DNA of 64,000 nt from Hyphomicrobiales bacterium (lineage in GTDB: Bacteria; Pseudomonadota; Alphaproteobacteria; Rhizobiales; Beijerinckiaceae). The notes under the pieces are model-generated. The model saw only the letters and a list, made by a program, of their open reading frames with translations. It searched no databases and was not told the origin of the DNA. A program made the position numbers and the translations under genes. The DNA is taken from assembly GCA_900466745.1 (NCBI GenBank), contig UBNE01000025.1, positions 17,876-81,875 of the forward strand, read 5' to 3'. Positions within the stretch are counted from its first letter, which is position 1; every line of letters starts with the position of its first letter. Shown here one piece after another: positions 15,216 to 23,544 of this stretch.

Positions 15216-16853
15216 ATGAACCGCTTCGCCTGGCTGCTCGACCGGCTGGCCTATGAGCCGCGCCGCAACGCCAAGCTCGCGCTGATCGCCGATTATCTGC
15301 GCGCCACGCCCGATCCGGATCGCGGCTATGCGCTGGCCGCGATGACGGGCGGCCTCGTCTTCCGCAACGCCAAGGCCGGGCTGATCCGCGCCTTGATCGC
15401 CGAGCGGACCGATCCGGTGCTGTTCGCTCTGTCCTACGATTATGTCGGCGACCTCTCCGAGACGGTCGCGCTGATGTGGCCGGCGCGGCATGGCGCCAAC
15501 GCGACGCCGCATCTGCCGGAGGTCGTCGAGAGCCTGCGCGAGGCCGGCAAGACCGATCTGCCGCGCCTCGTCGCCTCCTGGCTCGACGCGCTCGACGAGA
15601 CCGGCCGCTGGGCGCTGCTCAAGCTCATCACCGGTGCCTTGCGCATCGGCGTCTCGGCCCGGCTCGCCAAGACGGCGGCGGCGAGCCTCGGCGGCGTGCC
15701 GCCCGACGAGGTCGAGCAGGTCTGGCACGGGCTGGAGCCGCCCTACGCCGAGCTCTTCGCCTGGCTGGAAGGCAGGGGGCCGCGGCCGGAGGCGCGCGAT
15801 CCCGCGCCCTTCCGCCCGGTCATGCTCTCGCATCCGCTGGAGGATGGCGATTTCGACAGGCTCGACCCGGCCGCATTCGCCGCCGAGTGGAAATGGGACG
15901 GCATCCGCGTCCAGGCGGCGAGCGGCCGCAAGGCGGATGGCACGCGCGTCACCCGGCTCTATTCGCGCACGGGCGAGGACATCGCCGGCGCCTTTCCCGA
16001 CCTCGTCGAGGAGCTGACGCAGGATGGCGCGCTCGACGGCGAATTGCTGGTGATGCGCGACAGCGCCGTTCAGAGCTTCAACACGCTGCAGCAGCGGCTG
16101 AACCGCAAGACCGTGACGGCGAAGATGCTGGGCGAGTTCCCCGCCCATATCCGCGTCTACGATCTCCTGGTCGACGGCGAGGAGGACATCCGCCATCTGC
16201 CTTTCGCGGAGCGGCGCCGGCGGCTGGAGGCCTTCCTGTCGCGGCTCGCCAGCCCGCGCTTCGACCTTTCGCCGCTGATCCCCTTCGCCTCCTGGCGGGA
16301 ACTGACGGCGGCGCGCTCCGATCCGGCCTCGGCCGGGGCGGGGGCCGATGCGGAGGCCGTCGAGGGCTGCATGATCAAGCGCCGCGATTCGCCTTATCTG
16401 CCGGGCCGGCCCAAGGGCTATTGGTGGAAATGGAAGCGCGACGCCCGGCTCGTCGACTGCGTGCTGATGTATGCCCAGCGCGGCCACGGCAAGCGCTCTT
16501 CCTTCTATTCCGACTATACCTTCGGTGTCTGGCGCGTCGCCGCCGAGGGCGGGCTCGAGCTGGTGCCGGTCGGCAAGGCCTATTTCGGCTTCACCGACGA
16601 GGAGCTGCTCGAGATCGACAGATATGTCCGCAAGAACACGCTGAACCGTTTCGGCCCGGTGCGGGAGGTGAGGCATGCGGCCGAGAGCGGCCTGGTCTTC
16701 GAGGTCGCCTTCGAGGGCTTGCAGCGCTCGACGCGGCACAAATCCGGGCTCGCCATGCGTTTCCCCCGGATCAATCGCATCCGCTGGGACAAGCCGCCGC
16801 GCGAGGCCGACCATATCGAGGTGCTGGAAGCGCTGTTGCCGACCAATGGCTGA
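15216..16853 (+). CDS. ATP-dependent DNA ligase of the repair cluster
   Basis: A 545-residue ATP-dependent ligase. The adenylation lysine lies in EWKWDGIR at about residue 226 (motif KxDG). Further nucleotidyltransferase motifs are 'LYSRTGEDI', 'DGELLV' (about 280) and the 'MIKRRDSPYLPG'/'WWKWKRD' block near 390–410. An OB-fold tail follows and 200 residues of DNA-binding domain precede it. Length and N-terminus fit the bacterial PP_1105-type ligase that defines the ligase-associated repair set. ATG at 15216 behind GGAGGG. It completes the four-gene set with pdeM, helicase and exonuclease. Confidence 0.92.
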   Translation: MNRFAWLLDRLAYEPRRNAKLALIADYLRATPDPDRGYALAAMTGGLVFRNAKAGLIRALIAERTDPVLFALSYDYVGDLSETVALMWPARHGANATPHLPEVVESLREAGKTDLPRLVASWLDALDETGRWALLKLITGALRIGVSARLAKTAAASLGGVPPDEVEQVWHGLEPPYAELFAWLEGRGPRPEARDPAPFRPVMLSHPLEDGDFDRLDPAAFAAEWKWDGIRVQAASGRKADGTRVTRLYSRTGEDIAGAFPDLVEELTQDGALDGELLVMRDSAVQSFNTLQQRLNRKTVTAKMLGEFPAHIRVYDLLVDGEEDIRHLPFAERRRRLEAFLSRLASPRFDLSPLIPFASWRELTAARSDPASAGAGADAEAVEGCMIKRRDSPYLPGRPKGYWWKWKRDARLVDCVLMYAQRGHGKRSSFYSDYTFGVWRVAAEGGLELVPVGKAYFGFTDEELLEIDRYVRKNTLNRFGPVREVRHAAESGLVFEVAFEGLQRSTRHKSGLAMRFPRINRIRWDKPPREADHIEVLEALLPTNG

Positions 16854-17047
16854 GACCGGACGGGTTGCGGCCATGCGCTTGGAATGCTTGTGATCCGCCC
16901 GGCCCCTGGGGCAAAATATCGGAATCGCTGCCGCGGCGGCGAGCGAGGGCATTTTCGGGCGCGGCCGGAGACGGCGGGCGCGGGACATGCGGTGGAACAA
17001 AAGATGAGGGCGTTTCCGCGCGGCGGACACGCTCCGGGAGGGGCGCG

Positions 17048-17728
17048 ATGAGCAAGCAGCCTGCGACACGGATCGTCGTCGCCGACGATCATCCGCTCTT
17101 TCGCGGCGCGCTGCGGCAGGCCGTCTCGCACGCCATCGCCGGGGCGGAGGTCAGCGAGGTCGGCTCGCTCGAGGCGTTGACCGAGGCGCTGGCCGGCGGC
17201 GGCGACGCCGATCTCGTCCTGCTCGACCTCAGCATGCCGGGCGTCCAGGGCTTTTCCGGCCTGCTCTTCCTGCGCGCCGACCATCCCGAGATCCCGGTCA
17301 TGGTCGTCTCGGCCAATGACGATCCGGCGGTGATCCGCCGCTGCATCGAGTTCGGCGCGCTCGGCTTCCTGCCCAAGACGGCGGATGTCGCGCAGATGGG
17401 CGAGGCGATCCGCGCGGTGCTCGACGGCGGCGTCTGGACGCCGCCCGGCGTCGATCTGACGGCGCCGGTCGATGCCGAGGTCGCCGACATGGTCCGCCGC
17501 CTCTCGACGCTGACGCCGCAGCAGGTGCGCGTGCTGATGATGCTGTCGGAAGGCCTGCTCAACAAGCAGATCGCCTACGAGCTCGGCGTCTCCGAGGCGA
17601 CGGTGAAGGCGCATGTCTCGGCGATCCTGACCAAGCTCGACGTCGACAGCAGGACGCAGGCCGTCATCGCCGCCTCGAAGATCGCCGGCACCGCCTGGGC
17701 CAATCTCGGGACCGGCTCGGCCGCGTGA
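17048..17728 (+). CDS. LuxR/NarL-type response regulator
   Basis: A 226-residue response regulator. The receiver domain (about 8–125) has the acidic pair DD (VVADDHP), phospho-acceptor Asp in LLDLSMPG, and Lys in 'FLPKT'. A LuxR-type HTH follows (about 150–215: LTPQQVRVLMML...GLLNKQIAYELG...VKAHVSAIL). The start is supported by GGGAGGGG. No kinase is adjacent; the only histidine kinase in the window is 3 kb away on the other strand, so pairing is unknown. Probably a DNA-binding regulator activated by phosphorylation. Confidence 0.88.
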   Translation: MSKQPATRIVVADDHPLFRGALRQAVSHAIAGAEVSEVGSLEALTEALAGGGDADLVLLDLSMPGVQGFSGLLFLRADHPEIPVMVVSANDDPAVIRRCIEFGALGFLPKTADVAQMGEAIRAVLDGGVWTPPGVDLTAPVDAEVADMVRRLSTLTPQQVRVLMMLSEGLLNKQIAYELGVSEATVKAHVSAILTKLDVDSRTQAVIAASKIAGTAWANLGTGSAA

Positions 17729-17838
17729 AGGCGAGGGCCTGGCGGGACGGGCGGCCGCGGCTGTGCAGGCGGCGTTCAGCCGCCGTTCAAGCGCGGCGCG
17801 TTTCAGGTTAAGACAGCGCGGAAGCGCCCCGGAACGGC

Positions 17839-18123
17839 ATGGGGCGCAACAGGATGGCCATCGCTTCCATGGAACGTTTTCTCGGCGGCTCGCCGCTCAG
17901 CGTCCTCGTCAGGCTGATCTTCGTTTCGCTGCTGGTCGGGGCCGCCATGGCCTTTCTCGGCCTGTCGCCGCGCGGGCTCTACGAGGCGGCGGCCCGCTTC
18001 GTGCGCTCGATCACCGGGCTCGGCTTCGGCGCGGTCCGCGAGGTCGGCCAATGGGTCGTCGCCGGCGCGTTGATCGTGGTGCCGCTCTGGCTGCTGATGC
18101 GGCTTTTCGCGGCGCGGAAATAG
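17839..18123 (+). CDS. Small inner-membrane protein, DUF6460-like
   Basis: A 94-residue protein with two predicted membrane helices: about residues 19–42 (LSVLVRLIFVSLLVGAAMAF) and about 70–90 (WVVAGALIVVPLWLLMRLF). Composition and layout resemble DUF6460 proteins of rhizobia; name from memory. Three in-frame ATGs (17839, 17854, 17869) are possible, and the last would place the first helix closer to the N-terminus. Separated from the response regulator by 110 bases. Function unknown. Confidence 0.65.
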   Translation: MGRNRMAIASMERFLGGSPLSVLVRLIFVSLLVGAAMAFLGLSPRGLYEAAARFVRSITGLGFGAVREVGQWVVAGALIVVPLWLLMRLFAARK

Positions 18124-18155
18124 ATTCGCCTGAGCCACGCCGTCATTCCTGCGCC

Positions 18156-19244
18156 TTAAAGCCCTTCGCCGCGCGCGATCGCGGCGGCGTCGCGGCCGAT
18201 CAGGGCGGTGAGGCGCGGCAGCCCCGCCCGGCGCGCCTGCGAGGCCAGCCCGGCCTTGATCTCCCGCACCAGCCCCGGCCCCTTGTAGACCAGCGCCGAA
18301 TAGAGCTGCACCAGCGTCGCCCCGGCCCGGATCTTGGCGAAGGCGGCCTCGGCCGAATCGACGCCGCCGACGCCGATCAGCGGGAACTGTCCTTCGACGC
18401 GCAGGAAGGTCTCGGCCAGGACTTGGGTCGAGGCCGCGAAGAGCGGCTTGCCGGAGAGCCCGCCGGTCTCGGTCCGGGCGGCGCTGCGCAGCGTCGCCGG
18501 CCGCGCCACCGTGGTGTTCGAGACGATCATGCCGTCCAGGCCGCGCCTGCGCGCGACCGCGACCATGCCGTCGAGCTCCGGCAATGTCAGGTCCGGCGCG
18601 ATCTTGAGCAGGACGGGTGTGGGCGCGCCGCCGGCCGCGGCCTCGTCGCGCGCCGCCAGCGTGCGGGCGAGCAGGTCGTCGAGCGCGCTCTCGGCCTGCA
18701 GATTGCGCAGGCCCGGCGTGTTCGGCGAGGAGACGTTGACGGTCAGGAAATCCGCGAGCGGCGCCAGCCGCCGCGCCAGGACGGCATAGTCCTGCTCCCG
18801 GTCGGCCGAGTCCTTGTTGGCGCCGAGATTGACGCCGACGAGGCCGCCGCGCCCGCGCCGGGCGGCCAGGCGCCTGGCGACGGCCTCCATCCCCTCGCTG
18901 TTGAGGCCGTAGCGGTTGATGACGGCCGCGTCCTCGGCGAGCCGGAAGACGCGCGGCTGCGGATTGCCGGGCTGGGGCAGCGGCGTCACCCCGCCGACCT
19001 CGACGAAGCCGAAGCCGAGCCCCAGCGCGCCGTCGATCGCCTCGGCATGCTTGTCGAAGCCGGCCGCGAGTCCGACCGGATTGGGGAAGGACAGGCCGAA
19101 GGCCTCGCTCGTCAGAACCGGATCGTCCGCCGCCGGCTTCAGGGCCGGCGCCGATGCCAGCGCCATCACCGTCATCCGGTGGGCCTTCTCCGCATCCATC
19201 CGGTGGATCAGGGGGCGGGCGAGATGGAAGAGACTGGCGAGCAT
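18156..19244 (-). CDS. pyrD: Dihydroorotate dehydrogenase (quinone), class 2
   Basis: A 362-residue FMN enzyme oxidising dihydroorotate to orotate in pyrimidine synthesis, linked to the respiratory quinone pool. The N-terminal amphipathic helix (about 1–25) is the membrane-association part of class 2 enzymes. '[11 protein letters not shown]' (about 55) and 'NRYGLNSEG' bind FMN. The catalytic Ser lies in [11 protein letters not shown] (about 175), and '[12 protein letters not shown]' near 300 is the phosphate-binding loop. Adjacent to a DUF952 gene 62 bases upstream, a pairing common in Hyphomicrobiales. Confidence 0.95.
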   Translation of the reverse strand: MLASLFHLARPLIHRMDAEKAHRMTVMALASAPALKPAADDPVLTSEAFGLSFPNPVGLAAGFDKHAEAIDGALGLGFGFVEVGGVTPLPQPGNPQPRVFRLAEDAAVINRYGLNSEGMEAVARRLAARRGRGGLVGVNLGANKDSADREQDYAVLARRLAPLADFLTVNVSSPNTPGLRNLQAESALDDLLARTLAARDEAAAGGAPTPVLLKIAPDLTLPELDGMVAVARRRGLDGMIVSNTTVARPATLRSAARTETGGLSGKPLFAASTQVLAETFLRVEGQFPLIGVGGVDSAEAAFAKIRAGATLVQLYSALVYKGPGLVREIKAGLASQARRAGLPRLTALIGRDAAAIARGEGL

Positions 19245-19306
19245 GGCGGGTCTTTAGAGCATCCGGCGCCGGGGTGGGTACGGATTTTTCGTCGCAGAAG
19301 ACGGGC

Positions 19307-19660
19307 TCAGCGCGGGACGTCGAGATCGTCCGGAAGCGCGTGGCTTCCATCGGCTTCCAGGGGCAGCGGCGCCACCCAGCGCACGGCCTTCGGATCGAGC
19401 GGCGCATAGAGATGCGGAAACGGCGCGCCGCCTCGCGAGGGCTCGTAACGAAGCGCGTCGCCGAGGCGCGAATCGGCGACGGCGATCAGCAGCAGCCCCT
19501 CCTGCCCGGCAAAATGCTTCGCGGCGGTCTCGGCGAGCTGGGCGCCCGTCGAGAAATGGATGTAGCCGTCGGCAAGGTCGACCGGGGCGCCGTCGAAGCG
19601 GCCGCTCCGCTCGGCTTCGGCCCAGAGCGCGGCGGGACATATCTTGTAGATCAGCGGCAT
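19307..19660 (-). CDS. DUF952 family protein
   Basis: A 117-residue protein starting MPLIYKICP behind a GGAGG site at the right distance. The landmarks '...DLADGYIHFSTGAQL' (about 28–42) and 'PFPHLYAPLD' (about 80–90) are those of DUF952, a small fold related to ADP-ribose-transferase-like glutathione-S-transferase adducts with no settled function. It lies upstream of pyrD on the same strand and probably shares its transcript. A frame extending to 19804 is not supported. Confidence 0.85.
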   Translation of the reverse strand: MPLIYKICPAALWAEAERSGRFDGAPVDLADGYIHFSTGAQLAETAAKHFAGQEGLLLIAVADSRLGDALRYEPSRGGAPFPHLYAPLDPKAVRWVAPLPLEADGSHALPDDLDVPR

Positions 19661-19767
19661 CGGAAGCCTCCTGCGCGAGCGGCTGGAGACGGCATAGACA
19701 GTGGCAGCAGCTTTCCGCAAGCGGGCTGAGGGTATTGCGCGAAAGCGGATTGAAATCTTACAGAATA

Positions 19768-19792
19768 GGGGATATTTCCTACATCTATCCCC
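19768..19792. promoter_or_regulatory. Operator-like palindrome upstream of the S24 regulator
   Basis: GGGGATA (19768–19774) and TATCCCC (19786–19792) are perfect seven-base inverted arms 11 bases apart. A -35-like TTGAAA (19750–19755) lies 17 bases before a weak -10 overlapping the left arm. Probably the autoregulatory site of the gene at 19826. Confidence 0.5.
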
Positions 19793-19825
19793 GTCAAACG
19801 GCAAGAGCCCCGCGAGGCCCCGACG

Positions 19826-20455
19826 ATGCTGTCACACCACCAGATCTGGGAGGCGATCGACACGCTCGCCCAGCGCTACGGCTTCACGGCTTCGGGGCTG
19901 GCCCGCAAGGCCGGGCTCGACGCTACCACCTTCAACCGCTCCAAGCGCATCGGGCCGGACGGGCGGGAGCGCTGGCCCTCGACCGAGTCGATCGCCAAGA
20001 TCCTGGCCGCGACCGGCGCCTCGCTCGACGAGTTCATGAGCGTGGTGCTCCGTCGCGCGCCCGCCCCGGCGCGGACCATCCCGCTGATCGGCTTCGCCCA
20101 GGCGGGTTCGGGCGGCTTCTTCGACGATGGCGGCTTTCCGGCCGGGACCGGCTGGGAGGAGGTCGCCTTTCCCGGCGTGACCGACGAGAAGGCCTATGCG
20201 CTGGAGATCTCCGGCGATTCGATGCTGCCGCTCTATCGCGACGGCGACACCATCATCGTCTCGCCGACCGCGACGGTGCGGCGCGGCGACCGGGTCGTGG
20301 TCAAGACGGTGGAGGGCGAGGTGCTGGCCAAGCAGCTCAAGCGCCAGACCGCGAAGACCGTCGAGCTCGCCTCGCTCAACCCCGAGCATCCCGACCGGAC
20401 CCTGAACCTCGCCGACCTCGCCTTCATGGCCCGCGTGATCTGGGCGAGCCAGTAG
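19826..20455 (+). CDS. HTH–S24 peptidase regulator (LexA/CI-like)
   Basis: A 209-residue regulator. An N-terminal helix-turn-helix (about 10–65, with FTASGLARKAGLDATTFNRS) is followed by an S24 domain from about 85. The catalytic Ser is in SGDSMLPLY and the Lys in 'AKQLKR' (about 172). The glycine-rich 'FAQAGSGGFF' at about 92 is the candidate cleavage loop, but the canonical Ala-Gly context is loose. It is a chromosomal single gene, not near phage structural genes. Alphaproteobacterial homologues are common and poorly studied. The palindrome upstream suggests autoregulation. Confidence 0.85.
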   Translation: MLSHHQIWEAIDTLAQRYGFTASGLARKAGLDATTFNRSKRIGPDGRERWPSTESIAKILAATGASLDEFMSVVLRRAPAPARTIPLIGFAQAGSGGFFDDGGFPAGTGWEEVAFPGVTDEKAYALEISGDSMLPLYRDGDTIIVSPTATVRRGDRVVVKTVEGEVLAKQLKRQTAKTVELASLNPEHPDRTLNLADLAFMARVIWASQ

Positions 20456-20485
20456 GCGGTGGTGGCAAGGCGCCGGCCCCGGCCG

Positions 20486-20507
20486 TCATTGCTGCGCCTC
20501 GCAATGA
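20486..20507. repeat. Short palindromic repeat (TCATTGC family)
   Basis: TCATTGC (20486–20492) and GCAATGA (20501–20507) are perfect arms with an eight-base loop, placed between convergent genes. The core is shared with the element at 32077. It may also act as a two-way terminator. Confidence 0.55.
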
Positions 20508-20538
20508 TGGGAAAGGAGTGCCACGGCCCCGCGGACCG

Positions 20539-21993
20539 TCAGTGTCCGTTGCGCCGCAGCGGCAGCGAGATCCGGAAGACCGCGCCGACCGGCGCCGGCT
20601 CCAGCGCGATCGTGCCGCCATGGAGCCGGACGAGCTCGGCCGCGACGGCGAGGCCCAGCCCGGTGCCGCCGGGCGTGACCGAGCCGCGGAAAGCCTGGAA
20701 CAGGTTGGCCTGGGCGCGCTGCGGCACGCCGGGGCCGTTGTCGATGACGCGCAGCGTCACGGCGCCGCCCGCCGCCGCCCCGGTGACCGTCAGGGTCGGC
20801 CGGCTGCCGGGCTCGGCCCCCGCCTGGGTCAGCGCCTGGACGGCGTTGCGCATCAGATTGGTCAGGACCCGCGCCATCTGGTCGGGGTCGCAAGGGGCGA
20901 CGAGCTCGGCCGGGACCTGGTTCTCGAAGCTGAGCTGCCCGATCTCGGACAGGCCCAGCAGTTCGGCCTGCTCGGCGACGAGCTGGCGCAGCGCCACCGG
21001 CCGGATCGTCGGCGTCGCCTCCGCGGCGCGGCCATAGGCGAGGGTGGCCTGGCAGAACTCGATGGCGCGGCCGAGCGTCGCGATCAATCGCGGCGCGAAG
21101 CGGCGGATCTTGGCGTCGCGCGTCTCGACGAGCTGGTCCGACATGAGCTGCGCCGCCGCCAGCATGTTGCGCAGATCGTGGTTGATCTTGCTGACGGCGA
21201 GGCCGAGCTCGGCGAGGTGCTTCTTGGTGCGCAACTCGCCGGCGAGCGTCATCTGCATGCGGGCCAGCGCGCGCTCCGCCTCGCCGATCTCGTCGGCCCG
21301 GTGCGAGGGCGCGATGATCCGCTGCGGGTTCTCGGGCTCGGCCTCGAACTCCATCACATTGGCGGCGAGCCGGCGGATCGGCTCGACGATCAGGGAGTTC
21401 AGCGCGACATAGACGGCGAGCGCCGTGAGGCCGATCAGCAGCAGCGAGATCAGCAGCAGGCTCCAGGAGAATTTCAGCATCGCCCGCCTGAGCGGCGCCT
21501 CGTCGATGACGATCTCGACGAAATCCGCGCCGCCAACCGCCTCGCCGACGACGCGGATCGGCATCGGGGCCGGCGCCACCAGCACCGCCACGGCCTCGCG
21601 GATCGAGGTCCACCAGTCGAGCTGGCGCAGGTCGACGGAGCGCGAGACCTCGGGCGGCGGCATCGAATCGAGGCTGAGCAGCCGCCGCGCGCCGCCGACC
21701 CGGGCGGCGATGGCGCGGGCGCCGACGCCCATCAGCAGGCGGTTCTCGCTGCCCTCCGGCAGGCCGTCCTCGGGCGCGCCCTCCAGCACCAGCGCCGCGA
21801 CCTGCGCGGCCGCGATCCGGTCGTTCAGCCAGTTGCGGCGGAAATTGGCGATGGAGGGCACGTAGATCAGCACCTCCGCCAGCATGACGAACAGCACGGT
21901 GACGAGCAGGAGCTTGGCCGAGAGGCCGAGCCGGGTCAGGCCGCGCGGAACGCTGATCGACAGGTCGTGTCTGGGCGCGCCGGGCTCGAGCAT
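20539..21993 (-). CDS. Membrane sensor histidine kinase
   Basis: A 484-residue kinase. One membrane helix at about 24–46, a periplasmic domain to about 170, a second helix at about 172–195 and a HAMP segment follow. The H-box is SKINHDLRN (about 270), and the ATP-binding domain has an N-box (NLMRNAVQAL), a G1 box (DNGPGVP) and a G2 box (GGTGLGLAV). All catalytic residues appear intact. No response regulator adjoins it. Ten bases upstream lies the flavoprotein gene, so the two are probably one operon and may share a redox-related input; that link is inference. Confidence 0.88.
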   Translation of the reverse strand: MLEPGAPRHDLSISVPRGLTRLGLSAKLLLVTVLFVMLAEVLIYVPSIANFRRNWLNDRIAAAQVAALVLEGAPEDGLPEGSENRLLMGVGARAIAARVGGARRLLSLDSMPPPEVSRSVDLRQLDWWTSIREAVAVLVAPAPMPIRVVGEAVGGADFVEIVIDEAPLRRAMLKFSWSLLLISLLLIGLTALAVYVALNSLIVEPIRRLAANVMEFEAEPENPQRIIAPSHRADEIGEAERALARMQMTLAGELRTKKHLAELGLAVSKINHDLRNMLAAAQLMSDQLVETRDAKIRRFAPRLIATLGRAIEFCQATLAYGRAAEATPTIRPVALRQLVAEQAELLGLSEIGQLSFENQVPAELVAPCDPDQMARVLTNLMRNAVQALTQAGAEPGSRPTLTVTGAAAGGAVTLRVIDNGPGVPQRAQANLFQAFRGSVTPGGTGLGLAVAAELVRLHGGTIALEPAPVGAVFRISLPLRRNGH

Positions 21994-22003
21994 CGAGGCG
22001 ATC

Positions 22004-23488
22004 CTAGCCGAAACGGCGCAGAAAGCCGATGAGGCGGCGCAGGCCTGGGCTTGTCGTCGCGCCGGCGTGGAAGCCGAGGGCCGCGCGCCGGGAGGCGTCG
22101 CCGAGCGCCAGAGCCGGAAGCGGGACCTCCGCCATCTCGGTGACGGCGAGCCCGGCCTTCAGCGCCAGGCACCAGGGCGCGATCAGCTCGGCGGCGCCGT
22201 CGCCGACGATGGTCACCCCGCGCAGCCGGCCCTTCCGGTCGGTCACGAGCTTGATATGGCCCTCGGTCCGCCCGGCTGCCGCGGCGGCTGGCACCTCGGC
22301 GAAGGGCCAGCGCAGCACCCGGACCCGGCCCGGTCGGGCTTCCCGGCCGGTGTCGCCGAGCGAGGCGACCTCCGGCCGGCACCAGGCCACCCGCGGGGAG
22401 AGCGCCGGAGCGACCGCGCCGTTGCGGCGGAACAGCACGCTGCGCAGCACGATGCCGACATGGTCGTCGCCGGCGGCGCTGCCCGATCCGGCCGCCGCGC
22501 CTCCCGCGCAGCTTCCCAGGGCGAATATCCGCCGGTTGGCGGTGCGCAGGCTCCTGTCGACGATCACGCCGCCGGAATCGGCGCGGATGCCCGCCAGATC
22601 GAGGTCGAGGGCGTCGATATCGGGCTTCCGCGGGCCGGCCACGAGCAGGCGCGAAACCGGGAGCGTGCCGTCGCCGTCCGGGCCCGAGACGGTGAGGCTC
22701 AGGCCGCCCCGGCGGCCTTCCGCCTGCACGATCGCGCTGTCCTCGTGCAGAGCCACCCCTTCGCGCAGCAGGCGCTGGCGCAGGATCAGGGCCGCCTCGG
22801 CATCGTGCTCCGGCAGGATGCCGGCCGGGCAGACCAGGGCGACGGCGCTGCCGAGGCGGGCGAAGGCCTGCGCCAGCGCAACGGCGGCGCCGTTGCCGCC
22901 GAGGACGCAGAGCCGCTCCGGCAGGCGCGTCAGCCCCGGCAGATCGTCCTCGCTGAGGACCAGGGCCGGGTCGAGCGCGGCGAGCCCGGGCAGGGCCGGA
23001 ATCTCCGGCCGCGAGCCGGTCGCGATGGCGAAGCGCCGGGCCTTCACCACGACGTCCCCGACCGCGAGGCTGCCGCGGCCGATGAAGCGGGCCTCGCCCC
23101 GCAGCAGGCGGATGCCGAGGGCGGCGAGTCGTTCGGGCCGCTGGTTGGCGGCGCTGACGGCCAGCGCCCGCTGGATATGGTCTTGGATCCGCGCCTCGTT
23201 GACCCGCGGCGCGTCGAGCTGGAATCCGAGCCGGCCGGCCTCGCGCGCCTCCTGCACCCGGGCGGCGGCCGCGACGAGGGCCTTCGCCGCCAGCGCGCCT
23301 TGCCGGCCGCCGGCGGCCTCGCGCTCGACCAGCACGACCGGCGCGCCGAAGGCCGCTGCCGCCGCCGCCAGCGCGATACCCCTGTCGCCCGCGCCGATGA
23401 CGCAGAGATCGGGGGTCAGTGCGGCGGGTTTCGCCGCCTTGGCCGTGGCCTCGCTCACCGGATGATCCGTTCCGCCTGCTTTCGCCAT
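22004..23488 (-). CDS. Flavoprotein of the disulfide-reductase fold without redox cysteines
   Basis: A 494-residue protein like dihydrolipoamide dehydrogenase or mercuric reductase. The FAD-binding motif is CVIGAGDRGIALA (about 29), a second Rossmann motif LCVLGGNGAAVALA (about 172) would bind NAD(P), and the FAD ribityl site 'IFALGSCAGG' is near 300. The active-site segment normally CxxxxC ('GGTCLNVGCIPSK') reads 'GGRQGALAAKAL', so both cysteines are missing. It cannot be a classical disulfide reductase. It may be an NAD(P)H oxidase/quinone reductase or a redox sensor for the kinase ten bases downstream. Confidence 0.78.
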   Translation of the reverse strand: MAKAGGTDHPVSEATAKAAKPAALTPDLCVIGAGDRGIALAAAAAAFGAPVVLVEREAAGGRQGALAAKALVAAAARVQEAREAGRLGFQLDAPRVNEARIQDHIQRALAVSAANQRPERLAALGIRLLRGEARFIGRGSLAVGDVVVKARRFAIATGSRPEIPALPGLAALDPALVLSEDDLPGLTRLPERLCVLGGNGAAVALAQAFARLGSAVALVCPAGILPEHDAEAALILRQRLLREGVALHEDSAIVQAEGRRGGLSLTVSGPDGDGTLPVSRLLVAGPRKPDIDALDLDLAGIRADSGGVIVDRSLRTANRRIFALGSCAGGAAAGSGSAAGDDHVGIVLRSVLFRRNGAVAPALSPRVAWCRPEVASLGDTGREARPGRVRVLRWPFAEVPAAAAAGRTEGHIKLVTDRKGRLRGVTIVGDGAAELIAPWCLALKAGLAVTEMAEVPLPALALGDASRRAALGFHAGATTSPGLRRLIGFLRRFG

Positions 23489-23544
23489 CGCAGATGCGTC
23501 GTTGCGATGGCGGAATCAAGGTCGCCCGCCGCAGGTTGCCGCAT

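Noticed and set aside
15476..17047. Long plus-strand frame running from inside the ligase gene into the response regulator
   Set aside because: The upstream part is the alternative-frame shadow of the ligase; the regulator starts at 17048 with its own ribosome site.
14703..17069. 788-residue minus-strand frame over the ligase
   Set aside because: Antisense frame without ribosome site or domain, opposite an ATP-dependent ligase with all motifs.
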